DNA of 64,000 nt. It comes from Streptomyces anulatus. Lineage in GTDB: Bacteria > Actinomycetota > Actinomycetes > Streptomycetales > Streptomycetaceae. Below are positions 25,285 through 33,317 of this stretch, piece after piece; within the stretch, counting starts at the first letter, position 1; the number at the start of each line of letters is the position of its first letter. The stretch covers positions 146,121 to 210,120 of the forward strand of contig NZ_JOEZ01000005.1 of the NCBI RefSeq assembly GCF_000721175.1. The letters run 5' to 3'. Under the pieces are notes generated by a model. It had not been told where the DNA came from, made no database searches, and was given only the letters and a program-made list of their open reading frames with translations. The translations under genes and the position numbers were made by a program.

Positions 25285-26478
25285 CTACTTGTCCAGGTCC
25301 AGGCCGAGCATCCGGATCGCGTTTCCGCGCATCAGTTTGTGGACGGTCTCCTCGTCCAGTCCCCCGACGTGGTCGAGGGCGACCTCCTTGGTGTGCGGGA
25401 AGGTCGAGTCCACGTGCGGGTAGTCGGTCTCGAAGGTCGCGTTGTCGCGGCCGACGACGTCCAGCGACGCGATGCCGTGCTTGTCGCGGAAGAAGCAGCA
25501 GAACATCTGCCGGTAGTAGTACGTGGACGGCGGCTCCGGGATCAGATCGCGCACCCCGCCCCAGGCCCGGTGCTCCTCCCAGACGTCGTCGGCGCGCTCC
25601 AGGGCGTACGGGATCCACCCCATCTGGCCCTCGCTGTACGCCAGTTTCAGCGCCGGGAACCTCACCAGCACCCCGCTGAAGAGGAAGTCCATCATCGAGG
25701 CCATGGCGTTGTTGAAGGAGAGCGACGCCTGCACGGCGGGGGGTGCGTCCGGGGAGGCGGCGGGCATCTGGGAGCTGGAGCCGATGTGCATGTTGACGAC
25801 CGTGCCGGTCTCCTGGCAGACGGCGAAGAACGGGTCCCAGTAGCCGGTGTGGATGGACGGGAGCCCCAGGTGGGTGGGGATCTCGGAGAAGGTGACCGCG
25901 CGCACGCCCCGCGCCGCGTTCCGCCTGATCTCCGCGACCGCGAGGCCGATGTCCCAGAGCGGGATGATGCAGAGCGGGATGAGCCGGCCGCCGCTGTCGC
26001 CGCACCACTCCTCGACCATCCAGTCGTTGTAGGCGCGCACGCAGGCGAGGGCGACCTCCTTGTCGTGCGCCTCGGCGAAGGTCTGCCCGCAGAAGCGCGG
26101 GAAGGTCGGGAAGCAGAGGGAGGCCTCGACGTGGTTGAGGTCCATGTCCTTGAGGCGCTCGGCCGGGTCCCAGCAGCCGGGCCGCATCTCGGCCCGGGTG
26201 ATCCCTTCCAGCGTCATGTCGTCCCGGTCGAAGCCGACGGCGGCGATGTTCCGCTTGTACGGGAACTTCAGGTCCTCGTAGATCCACCAGTCGGTGGGCG
26301 GCCCGTCCGGGTCCATGGTGATGACGTACTTCCCGCCCGTGTACGCCAGCTCCCCGATGCCCGCGGTGAGCGGCTGCGGCCCGCGCTCGCGGTACCTCGC
26401 GGGCAGCCAGGTGGAGAAGAGGTGCGCGGGCTCGATCACATGGTCGTCGACGCTGACGATCCGAGGCAGTTCCGTCAT
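25285..26478 (-). CDS. Amidohydrolase-2 family protein (ACMSD/decarboxylase-like)
   Basis: 397 residues with a TIM-barrel metal-hydrolase fold. The N-terminal motif is VSVDDHVIEP (D-x-H variant of H-x-H). Further metal ligands are suggested by NMHIGSSS, and the C-terminal acid by FETDYPHVDSTFP. The family includes non-oxidative decarboxylases and C-C hydrolases of aromatic acids. The ATG at 26478 follows GGAGGGG. It is first in its operon. A ring-cleavage or decarboxylation step on a CoA-activated ring acid would fit. Confidence 0.85.
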   Translation of the reverse strand: MTELPRIVSVDDHVIEPAHLFSTWLPARYRERGPQPLTAGIGELAYTGGKYVITMDPDGPPTDWWIYEDLKFPYKRNIAAVGFDRDDMTLEGITRAEMRPGCWDPAERLKDMDLNHVEASLCFPTFPRFCGQTFAEAHDKEVALACVRAYNDWMVEEWCGDSGGRLIPLCIIPLWDIGLAVAEIRRNAARGVRAVTFSEIPTHLGLPSIHTGYWDPFFAVCQETGTVVNMHIGSSSQMPAASPDAPPAVQASLSFNNAMASMMDFLFSGVLVRFPALKLAYSEGQMGWIPYALERADDVWEEHRAWGGVRDLIPEPPSTYYYRQMFCCFFRDKHGIASLDVVGRDNATFETDYPHVDSTFPHTKEVALDHVGGLDEETVHKLMRGNAIRMLGLDLDK

Positions 26479-26528
26479 GGTGTCGTCCCCTCCGGCGCAC
26501 CCGGCGAGGTCCCGGGCGCGGGCACTTT

Positions 26529-26543
26529 CTGATGACCCGTCAG
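26529..26543. promoter_or_regulatory. CTGAC-N5-GTCAG operator-like dyad (one mismatch)
   Basis: CTGATGACCCGTCAG, 51 bp upstream of the amidohydrolase start on the minus strand. It faces the perfect dyad at 26619 in the same divergent promoter. Confidence 0.65.
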
Positions 26544-26618
26544 ATTTGCTTGCGGGACTCAGGCTAGCCCCGCACCCCTGGACCGACAAGGCGCCGAGCC
26601 CTACGCTCTCCGCACTAT

Positions 26619-26633
26619 CTGACTATTCGTCAG
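26619..26633. promoter_or_regulatory. CTGAC-N5-GTCAG operator-like dyad
   Basis: Perfect dyad CTGACTATTCGTCAG, 15 bp upstream of the acyl-CoA ligase GTG and directly before its Shine-Dalgarno (GGAGGGA). Confidence 0.75.
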
Positions 26634-26648
26634 TTCGGAGGGACCGCC

Positions 26649-28211
26649 GTGAACGACGTGACCGCGACCGCCCACGCCCTGGGCGCCTCCCGCACCTTCT
26701 GGGAGCTGATCGAACGCCGCGCCGCCCTCACCCCCGACCGCCGGGTCCTGCTCCAGGAGGACCGGACCCTGACCTTCGGCGACCTGCGGGACCGCGCCGA
26801 GCGGGTCGCCGCCGGGCTGTACGGGATGGGCGTGCGGGCGGGCAGCGTGGTGGCCTGGCAGCTGCCGACCCGGCTGGAGACGGCCCTGCTCTCCTTCGCC
26901 CTGACCCGGCTCGGGGCCGTGCAGACGCCGGTCATCCCGTTCTACCGGGACCGCGAGGTCCGGTTCGCGCTGCGCGAGTCCGGGGCCGCGTTCTTCGCCG
27001 TGCCCGGCGTGTGGCGCGGCTTCGACCACACGGCGATGGCCGAGCGGATCGCCGGGGAACCCACCGGCCCACCCCAGGTCTTCGAGGCGTACGACACCCT
27101 CCCCGACGGCGATCCGGCGGTCCTGCCTCCCCCGCCCGCCCCCTCGACCGGCGAGGAGGTCCGCTGGATCTACTGGACCTCGGGCACGACCTCCGACCCC
27201 AAGGGCGTCCTGCACACCGACCGTTCCCTGATCGCGGGCGGCTCGTGCCTGGCCCACGCCCTGAAGCTCTCGGCCGCCGACGTGGGCTCGATGGCGTTCC
27301 CGTACGCCCATGTCGCCGGGCCCGACTACACGGTGATGCTGCTGCTGTACGGGTTCCCCGCGGTGATGTTCGAGCAGTTCGCGCTGCCGGACGCGCTGGC
27401 GGAGTACCGGCGTCACGGGGTGACCGTGGCGGGCGGGTCGACGGCGTTCTACGCGATGTTCCTGGCCGAGCAGCGCAGGGCCCCGGACCGGCCGCTCATC
27501 CCCTCCCTCCGCCTCCTCGCGGGCGGCGGGGCGCCGAAGCCGCCGGAGCTCCACCACGCGGTGGTCCGGGAGATGGGGGTCCAGCTCACTCACGGCTACG
27601 GCATGACCGAGGTCCCGATGATCACCATGGGCGCCCCGGACGACACGGCGGAGAACCTGGCCACCACGGAGGGCCGGCCGCCCGCGGGCATGGAGATCCG
27701 GATCACCGACGAGCAGGGCAGAGGGCTCCCGAACGGCGTGGAGGGCGAGGTACGGCTGCGCGGCGAGGCGGTCTGTCGCGGCTATCTGGACGCCGAGGCC
27801 TCGGCAGCCGCCTTCGACGCCGAGGGGTTCCTGATCACCGGCGACCTGGGCCGGGTCCAGGAGAGCGGGCACCTCACGCTCACCGGGCGCCTGAAGGACA
27901 TCATCATCCGCAAGGGCGAGAACATCTCCGCCAAGGAGATCGAGGACCTGCTCCACACCCACCCCGCCGTCGCCGACGCGGCGGTGATCGGCCTGCCCGA
28001 CCCGGAGCGCGGCGAACGGGTCTGCGCGGTGATCGAACAGCCCGCCGGGGCGACCGCGCCGACCCTGGCACAGCTCACCGACCACCTCCGCGCCCACGGC
28101 CTGTCCACGCACAAACTGCCCGAGCAACTGGAAGTGCTGGACGAGCTGCCCCGCAACGAGACGCTGCGCAAGGTGCTCAAGTACCGGCTGCGGGAACGGT
28201 TCGGCGGGTGA
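26649..28211 (+). CDS. AMP-forming acyl-CoA ligase (cyclohexanecarboxylate-CoA-ligase-like)
   Basis: 520 residues. ANL-superfamily motifs in order: YWTSGTTSDPKGVLHT (P-loop, about residue 176), GYGMTEVP, TGDLGRVQ, GRLKDIIIRKGENISAKEIE and the C-terminal catalytic Lys in LRKVLKYRLRE. It makes an acyl-CoA with ATP. The closest family I recognise is the cyclohexane/aromatic acid-CoA ligases. It is divergent from the amidohydrolase operon, with an operator at each promoter, so ring-acid activation and downstream oxidation are probably co-regulated. Confidence 0.9.
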   Translation: MNDVTATAHALGASRTFWELIERRAALTPDRRVLLQEDRTLTFGDLRDRAERVAAGLYGMGVRAGSVVAWQLPTRLETALLSFALTRLGAVQTPVIPFYRDREVRFALRESGAAFFAVPGVWRGFDHTAMAERIAGEPTGPPQVFEAYDTLPDGDPAVLPPPPAPSTGEEVRWIYWTSGTTSDPKGVLHTDRSLIAGGSCLAHALKLSAADVGSMAFPYAHVAGPDYTVMLLLYGFPAVMFEQFALPDALAEYRRHGVTVAGGSTAFYAMFLAEQRRAPDRPLIPSLRLLAGGGAPKPPELHHAVVREMGVQLTHGYGMTEVPMITMGAPDDTAENLATTEGRPPAGMEIRITDEQGRGLPNGVEGEVRLRGEAVCRGYLDAEASAAAFDAEGFLITGDLGRVQESGHLTLTGRLKDIIIRKGENISAKEIEDLLHTHPAVADAAVIGLPDPERGERVCAVIEQPAGATAPTLAQLTDHLRAHGLSTHKLPEQLEVLDELPRNETLRKVLKYRLRERFGG

Positions 28212-28213
28212 GG

Positions 28214-28253
28214 CGGGCGTCACGGGGGCGGCGCGCCGCCCCCGTGACGCCCG
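28214..28253. terminator. Bidirectional hairpin terminator
   Basis: A 20-bp perfect palindrome (40 nt, no loop bases) between the convergent ligase and EF-hand genes, starting 3 nt after the ligase stop. Confidence 0.8.
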
Positions 28254-28259
28254 GGATTC

Positions 28260-28781
28260 CTAAGCGTCCGGCTCGATCACCGTGAAGTACACGGCGAACG
28301 CCGCCACCACATCGCTCTCCGCCACCAGCCCGTCCCGGTCCGTGTCCAGGCTCTGGGCGGCGATGCTCGCGATCTCGGCACCGGCCCCGAGGACCCGGAG
28401 CGCCCGCTCCACGTCCGCCACCGCCGCCCTGCCGCCGTTCCCGCCGTCCGCGACCGCGATAGCCGCCCGCAGGAACGGCCGGGCGATCTCGGCGAACCGC
28501 CCGGGATTGTCCCGGAGACGCTTCACCGCCCCGCCCACGAACTCCTCACGGGTGACCCGCTGGTCCCCGTCCACATCGGCGATCCCCGCCATGCCCTGCC
28601 AGAAGGCCTCGGCACCGGTGTAGAGCGCCTGGCCCTTGTCGCAGCGGGCCGTCGTACCGAACTCGGTGAGCAGGCGGGCGGCTGCGGCGTTGAAATCGGC
28701 ACGATCGATGTAGCCGTTGCCGTCCTGGTCGAAGGCGGCGAAGCGGTGCGCGATCTTTCGCTCGTACTCTGCGCTGTCCAT
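28260..28781 (-). CDS. EF-hand calcium-binding protein (calerythrin-like)
   Basis: 173 residues. Canonical EF loops are DQDGNGYIDRAD (residues 18-29), DVDGDQRVTREE (about 69-80) and DTDRDGLVAESD near the C-terminus. The third position is degenerate (ADGGNGG). This 3+1 pattern and the length match calerythrin and sarcoplasmic-type bacterial Ca-binding proteins, which act as cytoplasmic Ca buffers or sensors. It is monocistronic. Confidence 0.9.
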   Translation of the reverse strand: MDSAEYERKIAHRFAAFDQDGNGYIDRADFNAAAARLLTEFGTTARCDKGQALYTGAEAFWQGMAGIADVDGDQRVTREEFVGGAVKRLRDNPGRFAEIARPFLRAAIAVADGGNGGRAAVADVERALRVLGAGAEIASIAAQSLDTDRDGLVAESDVVAAFAVYFTVIEPDA

Positions 28782-28867
28782 GCGGGGAGCGTACGACGCC
28801 CGGAGCGCTCACGTGTCACCGAGCAGCCCCTCCTGTGTGACAACCTCGCATCGGGGCCCGCCGCTTC

Positions 28868-28909
28868 AGAGCCTGTCGGGCCGCCCGGTCAGAGGTCACC
28901 CGACAGGCT
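28868..28909. terminator. Hairpin terminator, same family as 13954
   Basis: 11-bp stem (28870-28880 with 28899-28909) just past the STAS gene end. 29 nt are identical to the hairpin at 13.95 kb. Confidence 0.65.
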
Positions 28910-28910
28910 T

Positions 28911-29285
28911 TCAGGCGCTCAGCGGCCGGCATTCCTCGTCGGTCGCGGACAGCGCGTCCGCATAGACCTCGAAGAGCCGGCGCACCCCGAGCGCCCCGAG
29001 CACCTTGTTGACGTGCGAACCGTCCTCCGCGCCCCGGGCCGGGAGGATCAGCCGCAGCCTGCCGCCGCAGGACTTCATCAGCCTGCGCGAGGCGATCAGC
29101 ACGCCGACGCCGCTGGAGTCGCAGAAGAACACCTCGGACAGATCGAGCACCACATCGTGCTGCCCCTCCGCCACCGCCTCGTGGACGGACTGGCGCACGA
29201 CGGGTGAGGTCACCAGATCGAGTTCACCTCTGATGCGCAGCACGGTCCAGGAGCCCTGCTCCGCCTCGTCCACCTTGAGCGTCAC
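28911..29285 (-). CDS. STAS anti-sigma factor antagonist
   Basis: About 124 residues from a GTG at 29285 (MTLKVDEAEQGSWTVLRI), which matches family starts; the frame is open to 29366. The phosphorylatable Ser is in LDLSEVFFCDSSGVGVL. It would bind and sequester an RsbW-type anti-sigma kinase when dephosphorylated. The partner could be the kinase at 22.2 kb or another elsewhere; nothing here decides it. Confidence 0.9.
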   Translation of the reverse strand: MTLKVDEAEQGSWTVLRIRGELDLVTSPVVRQSVHEAVAEGQHDVVLDLSEVFFCDSSGVGVLIASRRLMKSCGGRLRLILPARGAEDGSHVNKVLGALGVRRLFEVYADALSATDEECRPLSA

Positions 29286-29615
29286 GCGACTGGACCTCTC
29301 GTTCCGGGGCTCCCGGCAGTCCGGAAGTTTCCGTTCCTCCACGCGGCTGCCCCACCGCACCCCCATGAAACACCGACGCGCCCACCGAGGCCCAGGAGGT
29401 TTCCGGTGGAAAGACGCACTTCGGCCTGTTTTTGCTGATCAGAGCGGCCGGGAAGGCAAACGGGCCGAAAATCGACTACCGTCGTCGGCCACGCGCCGCG
29501 GGAAGGGAGTTGCCGCAAAGGCGGGTGCGCCGCACGCCGGGCGGACTACATTCGGTCCTCACGGGCACAGGGTGCATCACGGAGCTGGGCGACAGGGCCG
29601 GGGGCTGGGGGGTTC
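29286..29615. other. 330-bp divergent region, STAS / ECF sigma
   Basis: No convincing gene. It includes an in-frame upstream extension of the STAS ORF to 29366 and the promoters of both divergent genes. It is less GC-rich around 29380-29470. I see no clear ECF-type autoregulatory promoter. Confidence 0.5.
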
Positions 29616-30209
29616 ATGGCGAAGGACACGGCACCCCGCTGGGACCGCAGGATGCAGCAGAGGCTGGCCCGCGGCGAGGCGGCGGCGCTCGGCGAGCTCT
29701 ACGACCGGTTCGCGGCCCTCGTCCACAGCCAGGCGCACCGGATGCTCGACGACGAGGACGCCGCCGACCTGGTGACCCGCGAGGTCTTCGCCCAGGTCTG
29801 GGAGGACCCCGAGGCCTACGACCCGAGGCAGGGCTCGATGCGTTCCTGGGTCGCCCACCTCACCCACCGCCGGTCCGTCCAGGGGCTGCGCCGCGCCGCG
29901 GCCCGCGCGTACGAGGCGGAGCACGGCGAGGGCGCGGTGCCCGACCCGGAGGAGCTGGAGCGGCGGGTGCGCAGCGCCACGGCCGCCGCCCGCGCCGACT
30001 ACATCGCCTCCTCGATGCCCGTACCGCTGCGGCAGGCCCTGGAGCTGGCGTACGTCCAGCGCCGGGACTACCGGCAGACCGCCGCCGATCTCGGGGTCAC
30101 CGAGGACGAGGCGCGCCGCCGGCTGCGGCTGGGGCTGCAGTTGCTCTCCACGGCGAACGTCCGCCCGCTCGAAGGGTCGTCGCCGCCCGGTTACGGACGG
30201 GTCCGGTGA
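29616..30209 (+). CDS. ECF-type sigma factor
   Basis: 197 residues. Region 2: GELYDRFAALVHSQAHRMLD followed by DAADLVTREVFAQVWEDPEAY (2.1-2.4). Region 4: LRQALELAYVQRRDYRQTAADLGVTEDEARRRL. The helix that normally reads GxS/TxxEIA is RDYRQTAADLGV. The fused anti-sigma gene downstream overlaps by 4 nt (GTGA), the classic sigma/anti-sigma arrangement. Confidence 0.9.
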   Translation: MAKDTAPRWDRRMQQRLARGEAAALGELYDRFAALVHSQAHRMLDDEDAADLVTREVFAQVWEDPEAYDPRQGSMRSWVAHLTHRRSVQGLRRAAARAYEAEHGEGAVPDPEELERRVRSATAAARADYIASSMPVPLRQALELAYVQRRDYRQTAADLGVTEDEARRRLRLGLQLLSTANVRPLEGSSPPGYGRVR

Positions 30210-31573
30210 GCGGCGACGGACGCGAGAGCGAGGGTGGCGAGGAGGAGGTGCGCGGCGCTCGCCGGATACCGGGCCCGCGCGGGGCCGCGGACGACCTGGA
30301 CCTTGAGTCGATGGCACTGCCCGCGCTGCCGCCGCCCGGCGGGGCCGCCGCCGACGAGCCCGTGCCGGAACAGTCGCGGTCCGCGGCGGGCGACGCGCCG
30401 GAAGCACCCGAGGCACCGGAGACCCCCGAGCCGGCGGCCCACGGTGACCCGGAGCCGCTCACGACCTCCCCGGTCCTCCCCCACCGGGTCCTCAAGGCTC
30501 TGCTCGGCGCCTGGGCGCTGTCCGCCTGCTCGGCCGAGGAGACCGCCGCCGTGGAGGACCACCTCACCGAGTGCGCCCCGTGCGCGGACGAGGCGCTGCG
30601 GCTGCGGGACGCGGTGGGGCTGCTGCACACCGACGGCTCCCTGGACCTCGACCCGAAGCTGCGGTCACGGGTGATGGACGGCTGCCTGAGCCGCCGCCCG
30701 GCCCGGATCCCGGTGCCGGAGTGGGCCGCCCCGTACGACGCCGAGACCGCCCGGCTCGACGCGCTGCTCCGCGACATCGGGAACGCCGAGTGGCACGCGC
30801 CGGTGCGCCTGCGGTGGTTCGAGGCGGAGCGCGAGGTCAGCCGCAGGACCACGGTCGCCGGCGTGATCAACCATCTGACCGCGGTCGACGGGCTGCTGTC
30901 CGCCGCGCTCGGCCTCGACGACCCGCTCGGCTACGGCGAGGCGCCGCTGGACCCCACCGAGCGCACCGAGTCGTACTGGTCGTCGACGGTTCCGCCGCCC
31001 ACCCGGGCCGTCCGCGAGCCCTGGCGGGCCCAGAGCCACGAGCTGATCCGTACGGCGTCCTTCGCCGGGCGGAACGTCGCCGAGGCCTCCGTCTCCTACG
31101 GGACCTTCGCCCTGCCGCTCCAGGACGCCCTGCTGGACCGGGCCTTCGAGTGCTGGGTGCACGGCGGGGACATCGCGGAGGCCGTCGACTACCCCTACCC
31201 CTCGCCGTCGGCGGCCCATCTGCACAAGATGATCGACCTGGCGGCCCGGATGCTTCCGGCCGCCCTCGCGGGACGCCGTGGCGCCGGACTGGCCGGACCG
31301 GCGAAGGACCTGGTCACGGCCGGGGCGCCGGGCCGCTCGCTCCATCTGGAGATCGAGGGCCATGGCGGGGGCGACTGGTACATCGCCCTGGACTCGCCGG
31401 CCGCCGTCGGCTCGCCCGAGCGCGCGGTGGCACAGGTGGCCCTGGACGGGGTCGAGTTCTGCCGGCTCGTCGCGGGCCGCATCTCGCCGGTGGAAGCGGC
31501 GGGGGGCCAGGAGGGCGACCGCGAGGCCATCCGCGACGTACTGTTCGCGACGGCCTCGCTCAGCCGGCTCTGA
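30206..31573 (+). CDS. Zinc anti-sigma factor fused to an MDMPI (DinB-like) domain
   Basis: 455 residues. An acidic, Pro/Glu-rich N-terminal ~90 residues is followed by a ZAS zinc motif, EDHLTECAPCADEA (H-x3-C-x2-C), as in RsrA-type anti-sigma factors. The rest resembles the mycothiol-dependent maleylpyruvate isomerase N-terminal (DinB) fold: VAGVINHLTAVDGLLSAALG and LLDRAFECWVHGGDIAEAV, whose His residues could bind metal. No membrane segment is present. I infer a soluble, thiol- or metal-responsive anti-sigma factor that inhibits the coupled sigma. Confidence 0.8.
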   Translation: MSGDGRESEGGEEEVRGARRIPGPRGAADDLDLESMALPALPPPGGAAADEPVPEQSRSAAGDAPEAPEAPETPEPAAHGDPEPLTTSPVLPHRVLKALLGAWALSACSAEETAAVEDHLTECAPCADEALRLRDAVGLLHTDGSLDLDPKLRSRVMDGCLSRRPARIPVPEWAAPYDAETARLDALLRDIGNAEWHAPVRLRWFEAEREVSRRTTVAGVINHLTAVDGLLSAALGLDDPLGYGEAPLDPTERTESYWSSTVPPPTRAVREPWRAQSHELIRTASFAGRNVAEASVSYGTFALPLQDALLDRAFECWVHGGDIAEAVDYPYPSPSAAHLHKMIDLAARMLPAALAGRRGAGLAGPAKDLVTAGAPGRSLHLEIEGHGGGDWYIALDSPAAVGSPERAVAQVALDGVEFCRLVAGRISPVEAAGGQEGDREAIRDVLFATASLSRL

Positions 31574-31590
31574 CGCCGGGCCCGACGGTC

Positions 31591-31767
31591 AGGGCGTGTT
31601 TCGAAAGTAGCGCCGTCCGCCCGGAGGGCGGGCTCGGCGGCGTCTGGTGCGTGCGATCGCAAGGCGGAGGGCCGCCCCGATACTGGATGTACCGGGGCGA
31701 TCCCGACAACGCGGCGAGCGTGCGTGCCGGACGTCGCCGAGCAGGCGGGACTTTCGAAACACGCCCT
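31591..31767. mobile_element. 177-bp MITE-like element with 18-bp inverted repeats
   Basis: Perfect 18-bp termini, AGGGCGTGTTTCGAAAGT at 31591-31608 and its complement at 31750-31767. The interior has further hairpins (for example CGCCCCG...CGGGGCG) and no ORF. The right end overlaps the purU stop codon. It resembles non-autonomous elements scattered in Streptomyces genomes. Confidence 0.85.
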
Positions 31768-32668
31768 AGGCGAAGATCACCGTACGGCGGCCGTTGAGCA
31801 GGATGCGCCGCTCCGCGTGCCACTTCACCGCGCGCGCCAGCGCCTGGCACTCCACGTCCCGGCCGATGGCGACGAGCTGATCGGGCGTCACGTCGTGGCC
31901 GACGCGCTCGACCTCCTGCTCGATGATCGGGCCCTCGTCGAGGTCGGCGGTGACGTAGTGCGCGGTCGCGCCGATCAGCTTCACACCCCGCGCGTGCGCC
32001 TGGTGGTAGGGCTTGGCGCCCTTGAAGCTCGGCAGGAAGGAGTGGTGGATGTTGATGATCCGGCCGCTCAGCTGCTTGCACAGGTCGTCGGAGAGGACCT
32101 GCATGTAGCGGGCCAGGACGACCAGCTCGACGTCCTCCTCGCGGACCAGCTCCAGCAGCTGCGCCTCGGCCTCCGGCTTGTTGTCCTTCGTCACCGGCAG
32201 GTGCCGGAAGGGGATGCCGTACGAGGCGGTGAGCTCGGCGAAGTCCGTGTGGTTGGAGACGACGGCCGCGATCTCGACCGGCAGCGCGCCGGTACGGGAG
32301 CGGAACAGCAGGTCGTTGAGGCAGTGGCCGAACTTGCTGACCATCAGCACGATCCGCATGCGCTCCGCGGACCGGTGGATCTGCCACTCCATCCGGAAGG
32401 CCTCCCCGATCGCGGCGAAACTGGCGCGCAGCTTGTCCACCGTCACGGTGGCGTCCGCCGAGAAGTGGACGCGCATGAAGAACAGGCCCGTGTCGTGGTC
32501 CCCGAACTGCTGACTGTCCTCGATGTTGCAGCCGGTCATGAAGAGGTAGCTCGACACGGCGTGCACGATGCCCTGTTTGTCGGGGCAGGAGAGCGTGAGG
32601 ACGTACTGCTCGGTCGCGGCGGCGTCCGAGGCGGCGGAGGGGGCGGTGGCGGGCTGCGGCGCGGTCAT
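31766..32668 (-). CDS. purU: Formyltetrahydrofolate deformylase
   Basis: 300 residues from the ATG at 32668. The N-terminal ACT domain is TLSCPDKQGIVHAVSSYLF. The C-terminal formyltransferase-like domain has the catalytic Asn/His/Asp set in INIHHSFLPSF and ATAHYVTADLDEGPIIEQ. It hydrolyses 10-formyl-THF to THF and formate, balancing one-carbon pools. The last codons are unaffected by the adjoining mobile element, which supplies part of the TAG stop. Confidence 0.95.
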   Translation of the reverse strand: MTAPQPATAPSAASDAAATEQYVLTLSCPDKQGIVHAVSSYLFMTGCNIEDSQQFGDHDTGLFFMRVHFSADATVTVDKLRASFAAIGEAFRMEWQIHRSAERMRIVLMVSKFGHCLNDLLFRSRTGALPVEIAAVVSNHTDFAELTASYGIPFRHLPVTKDNKPEAEAQLLELVREEDVELVVLARYMQVLSDDLCKQLSGRIINIHHSFLPSFKGAKPYHQAHARGVKLIGATAHYVTADLDEGPIIEQEVERVGHDVTPDQLVAIGRDVECQALARAVKWHAERRILLNGRRTVIFA

Positions 32669-32696
32669 CCCCGTAGCGTGCCACACCCGCCGCCCG

Positions 32697-33194
32697 CTAG
32701 GCGGCCCTGGTCATGATGCGGATGACGTCCAGCGAGCGGGGCGGTATGTCCGGATCCTCCGCGTCGTTGGTGGCGAGCATCACATGGGCCTCGCGGGCCG
32801 CCTGGACGGCCTCGGGCCAGCCGTGGTGCTCCAGATAGGCGGAGACGGGGGCGTCCGCGCCGACCTGGTGCATGATCCGCAGCACCCGCAGGGCGGCGGC
32901 GTCCACGGCAGCGGCCTCGGCGGAGTCCCTGAACATGGTGCCGACGTACTTCTCGGCGGACCAGTTGTCGAGCCAGGTGTCCTCGACCAGGCGGTACACG
33001 GCGTCGGTGACGTCCCCGTACCCCTCCCGGCCGGCGAGCCAGCACTCGTGGTGGAAGACGGGGTCGGAGAGCATGTGCAGCGCCGAGCGCACGTTGGTGC
33101 GCCAACGCCACCACGGCATGTCAGTGAGCGGCATGCCGCCCATGGTGGAGGAGCGACGGCCGCGACGGGAAGAGTTCTCCGAACCTTGCTGCAC
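32697..33194 (-). CDS. SCO4402-family protein
   Basis: 165 residues: RWRTNVRSALHMLSDPVFH...DTWLDNWSAEKYVGTMFRDS...DVIRIMTRAA. This is a conserved actinobacterial protein without known function, all-helical by appearance. The GTG at 33194 is used; an internal ATG at 33143 (MGGMPLTDMPWW) is the alternative start. It is upstream of purU on the same strand, 28 bp away. Confidence 0.85.
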   Translation of the reverse strand: MQQGSENSSRRGRRSSTMGGMPLTDMPWWRWRTNVRSALHMLSDPVFHHECWLAGREGYGDVTDAVYRLVEDTWLDNWSAEKYVGTMFRDSAEAAAVDAAALRVLRIMHQVGADAPVSAYLEHHGWPEAVQAAREAHVMLATNDAEDPDIPPRSLDVIRIMTRAA

Positions 33195-33317
33195 GGTGCT
33201 CGATCGTACGTTCCTTCACCGCACCTCCGCACGGGCCCCCGTAATTCACCGGGCCGTCACCGTGCGTTGAGAACGGCACACCGCGCCGTTACCCGGCGCC
33301 CGGAAGTGTCCTGGTCC

